Positions 6,043-6,592 of a stretch of DNA of 6,592 bases are shown piece after piece. This DNA is from Treponema sp. (GTDB lineage Bacteria > Spirochaetota > Spirochaetia > Treponematales > Breznakiellaceae). Both the position numbers and the translations under genes were made by a program. The first letter of the stretch is position 1. Each line of letters starts with the position of its first letter. Where the stretch lies: positions 1 through 6,592 of the forward strand of contig WQRN01000072.1 in assembly GCA_009786715.1 (NCBI GenBank), in the 5' to 3' direction. Under the pieces are notes generated by a model. That model saw only the letters and a list, made by a program, of their open reading frames with translations, made no database searches and was not told the DNA's origin.

Positions 6043-6592
6043 TTCCATTATATAAACTTGAAAAGCTGCCCCGGATTCAACAGCTTCGCAAGATCGCAAA
6101 AATTTTTATTTTTGCCGAAAACCGCCTGTCTCTTGCCGCGGAAAAAAAGATAAAAATTTATACAGCAGCCGAACTTGCGTTTTTTACTGACACGGCAAAA
6201 TTGCTCTCTGAAGACTTAAAATTTTCGCAGGAGGCGCGAAAATTCTTTATTGAATCGACGGATGTTTTTAAAACGGCTGTAAACGCAAGAATGGCTGATC
6301 TGCCTGAATACGATATTGATCCGCTTAGGCGCGTACTAAATGGAATGAAACATCTCTTACTCGCTGAAACAGGCAAGGATCAGGCTGATTGGGATTTCAC
6401 CGCGGTCAACGGACGGCTTGACGCTGAAAAACGCCGAGTCGTTGAAGGAATGGTTGTCTACATGGAGGATATACGCTCTCCATTCAATGTAGGCGCGATG
6501 TTCCGTACTGCGGAAAGTTTCGGCGTGGAAAAAATAATTCTCTCTCCGTTTTGCGCGGATCCCAGGCACAAACGCGCCGAGCGCACGGCAAT
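6039..6592 (+). CDS. SpoU/TrmH-family RNA 2'-O-ribose methyltransferase, 3' part outside window
   Basis: This is a probable S-adenosylmethionine-dependent RNA ribose methyltransferase of the SPOUT superfamily. The 184 visible residues run past the window edge, so the knotted C-terminal half with motifs II and III is missing. The N-terminal region (about 1-130, IPLYKLEKLPRIQQLRKI and following helices) is a family-specific extension, possibly for substrate binding. SpoU motif I is clear at about 142-163: MEDIRSPFNVGAMFRTAESF, with the conserved Asn150, Arg156 and Glu159. Thereafter GVEKIILSPFCADPRHKRAERTA continues the pattern. An in-frame TAG lies immediately before the GTG at 6039, and no other start codon is close, so the start is secure. 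Its GTG overlaps the HTH stop (GTGA), indicating translational coupling. The exact rRNA or tRNA target cannot be told; TrmH, RlmB and other subfamilies remain possible. Confidence 0.88.
   Translation, partial: MIPLYKLEKLPRIQQLRKIAKIFIFAENRLSLAAEKKIKIYTAAELAFFTDTAKLLSEDLKFSQEARKFFIESTDVFKTAVNARMADLPEYDIDPLRRVLNGMKHLLLAETGKDQADWDFTAVNGRLDAEKRRVVEGMVVYMEDIRSPFNVGAMFRTAESFGVEKIILSPFCADPRHKRAERTA

Noticed and set aside
6158..6569. Two minus-strand frames opposite the methyltransferase
   Set aside because: They are antisense to a frame with an intact SpoU motif I and have unremarkable translations.

Overview
The window most likely comes from a spirochaete, probably Treponema-like. The grounds are a lipoprotein signal with a relaxed lipobox (Phe at -3), a large single-anchor membrane protein of the kind common in treponeme envelopes, and a XRE regulator of a type I associate with spirochaetes. 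This assignment rests on family resemblance, not on a marker gene. Coding density is high, and no tRNA, rRNA, CRISPR array or insertion sequence is visible.

Left four fifths (65-5587, minus strand). Read in the direction of transcription, there are four genes: a 54-residue protein (5423-5587), an 892-residue membrane-anchored protein with a C-terminal beta-propeller-like region (2690-5368), a 375-residue lipoprotein with SLH-like repeats at its C-terminus (1533-2660), and pyruvate kinase (65-1531). The last three are tightly packed, with gaps of 29 nt and 1 nt, and are almost certainly one transcription unit. The first gene is 54 nt upstream and may share the transcript or have its own.

Divergent control region (5588-5712). 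This short AT-rich segment separates the minus-strand genes from a plus-strand pair. It holds a perfect 15-bp inverted repeat, two TGTGAGAA direct repeats exactly 21 bp apart, and a -10-like box facing each way.

Right end (5713-6592, plus strand). A XRE/phage-repressor-type HTH regulator overlaps by 4 bp the GTG start of a SpoU/TrmH-family RNA methyltransferase, which runs off the window.

The main observation is that the 54-residue protein and the C-terminal tail of the HTH regulator, encoded back to back on opposite strands, share one helical module (EKLQ...F..L....QDY.......L, 10 of 30 identical without gaps). This suggests that the small protein is a DNA-binding-free relative of the regulator's tail and may pair with it. 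The palindrome between the two genes is the natural candidate operator. Beyond this, most of the window is ordinary metabolism and envelope-protein coding.
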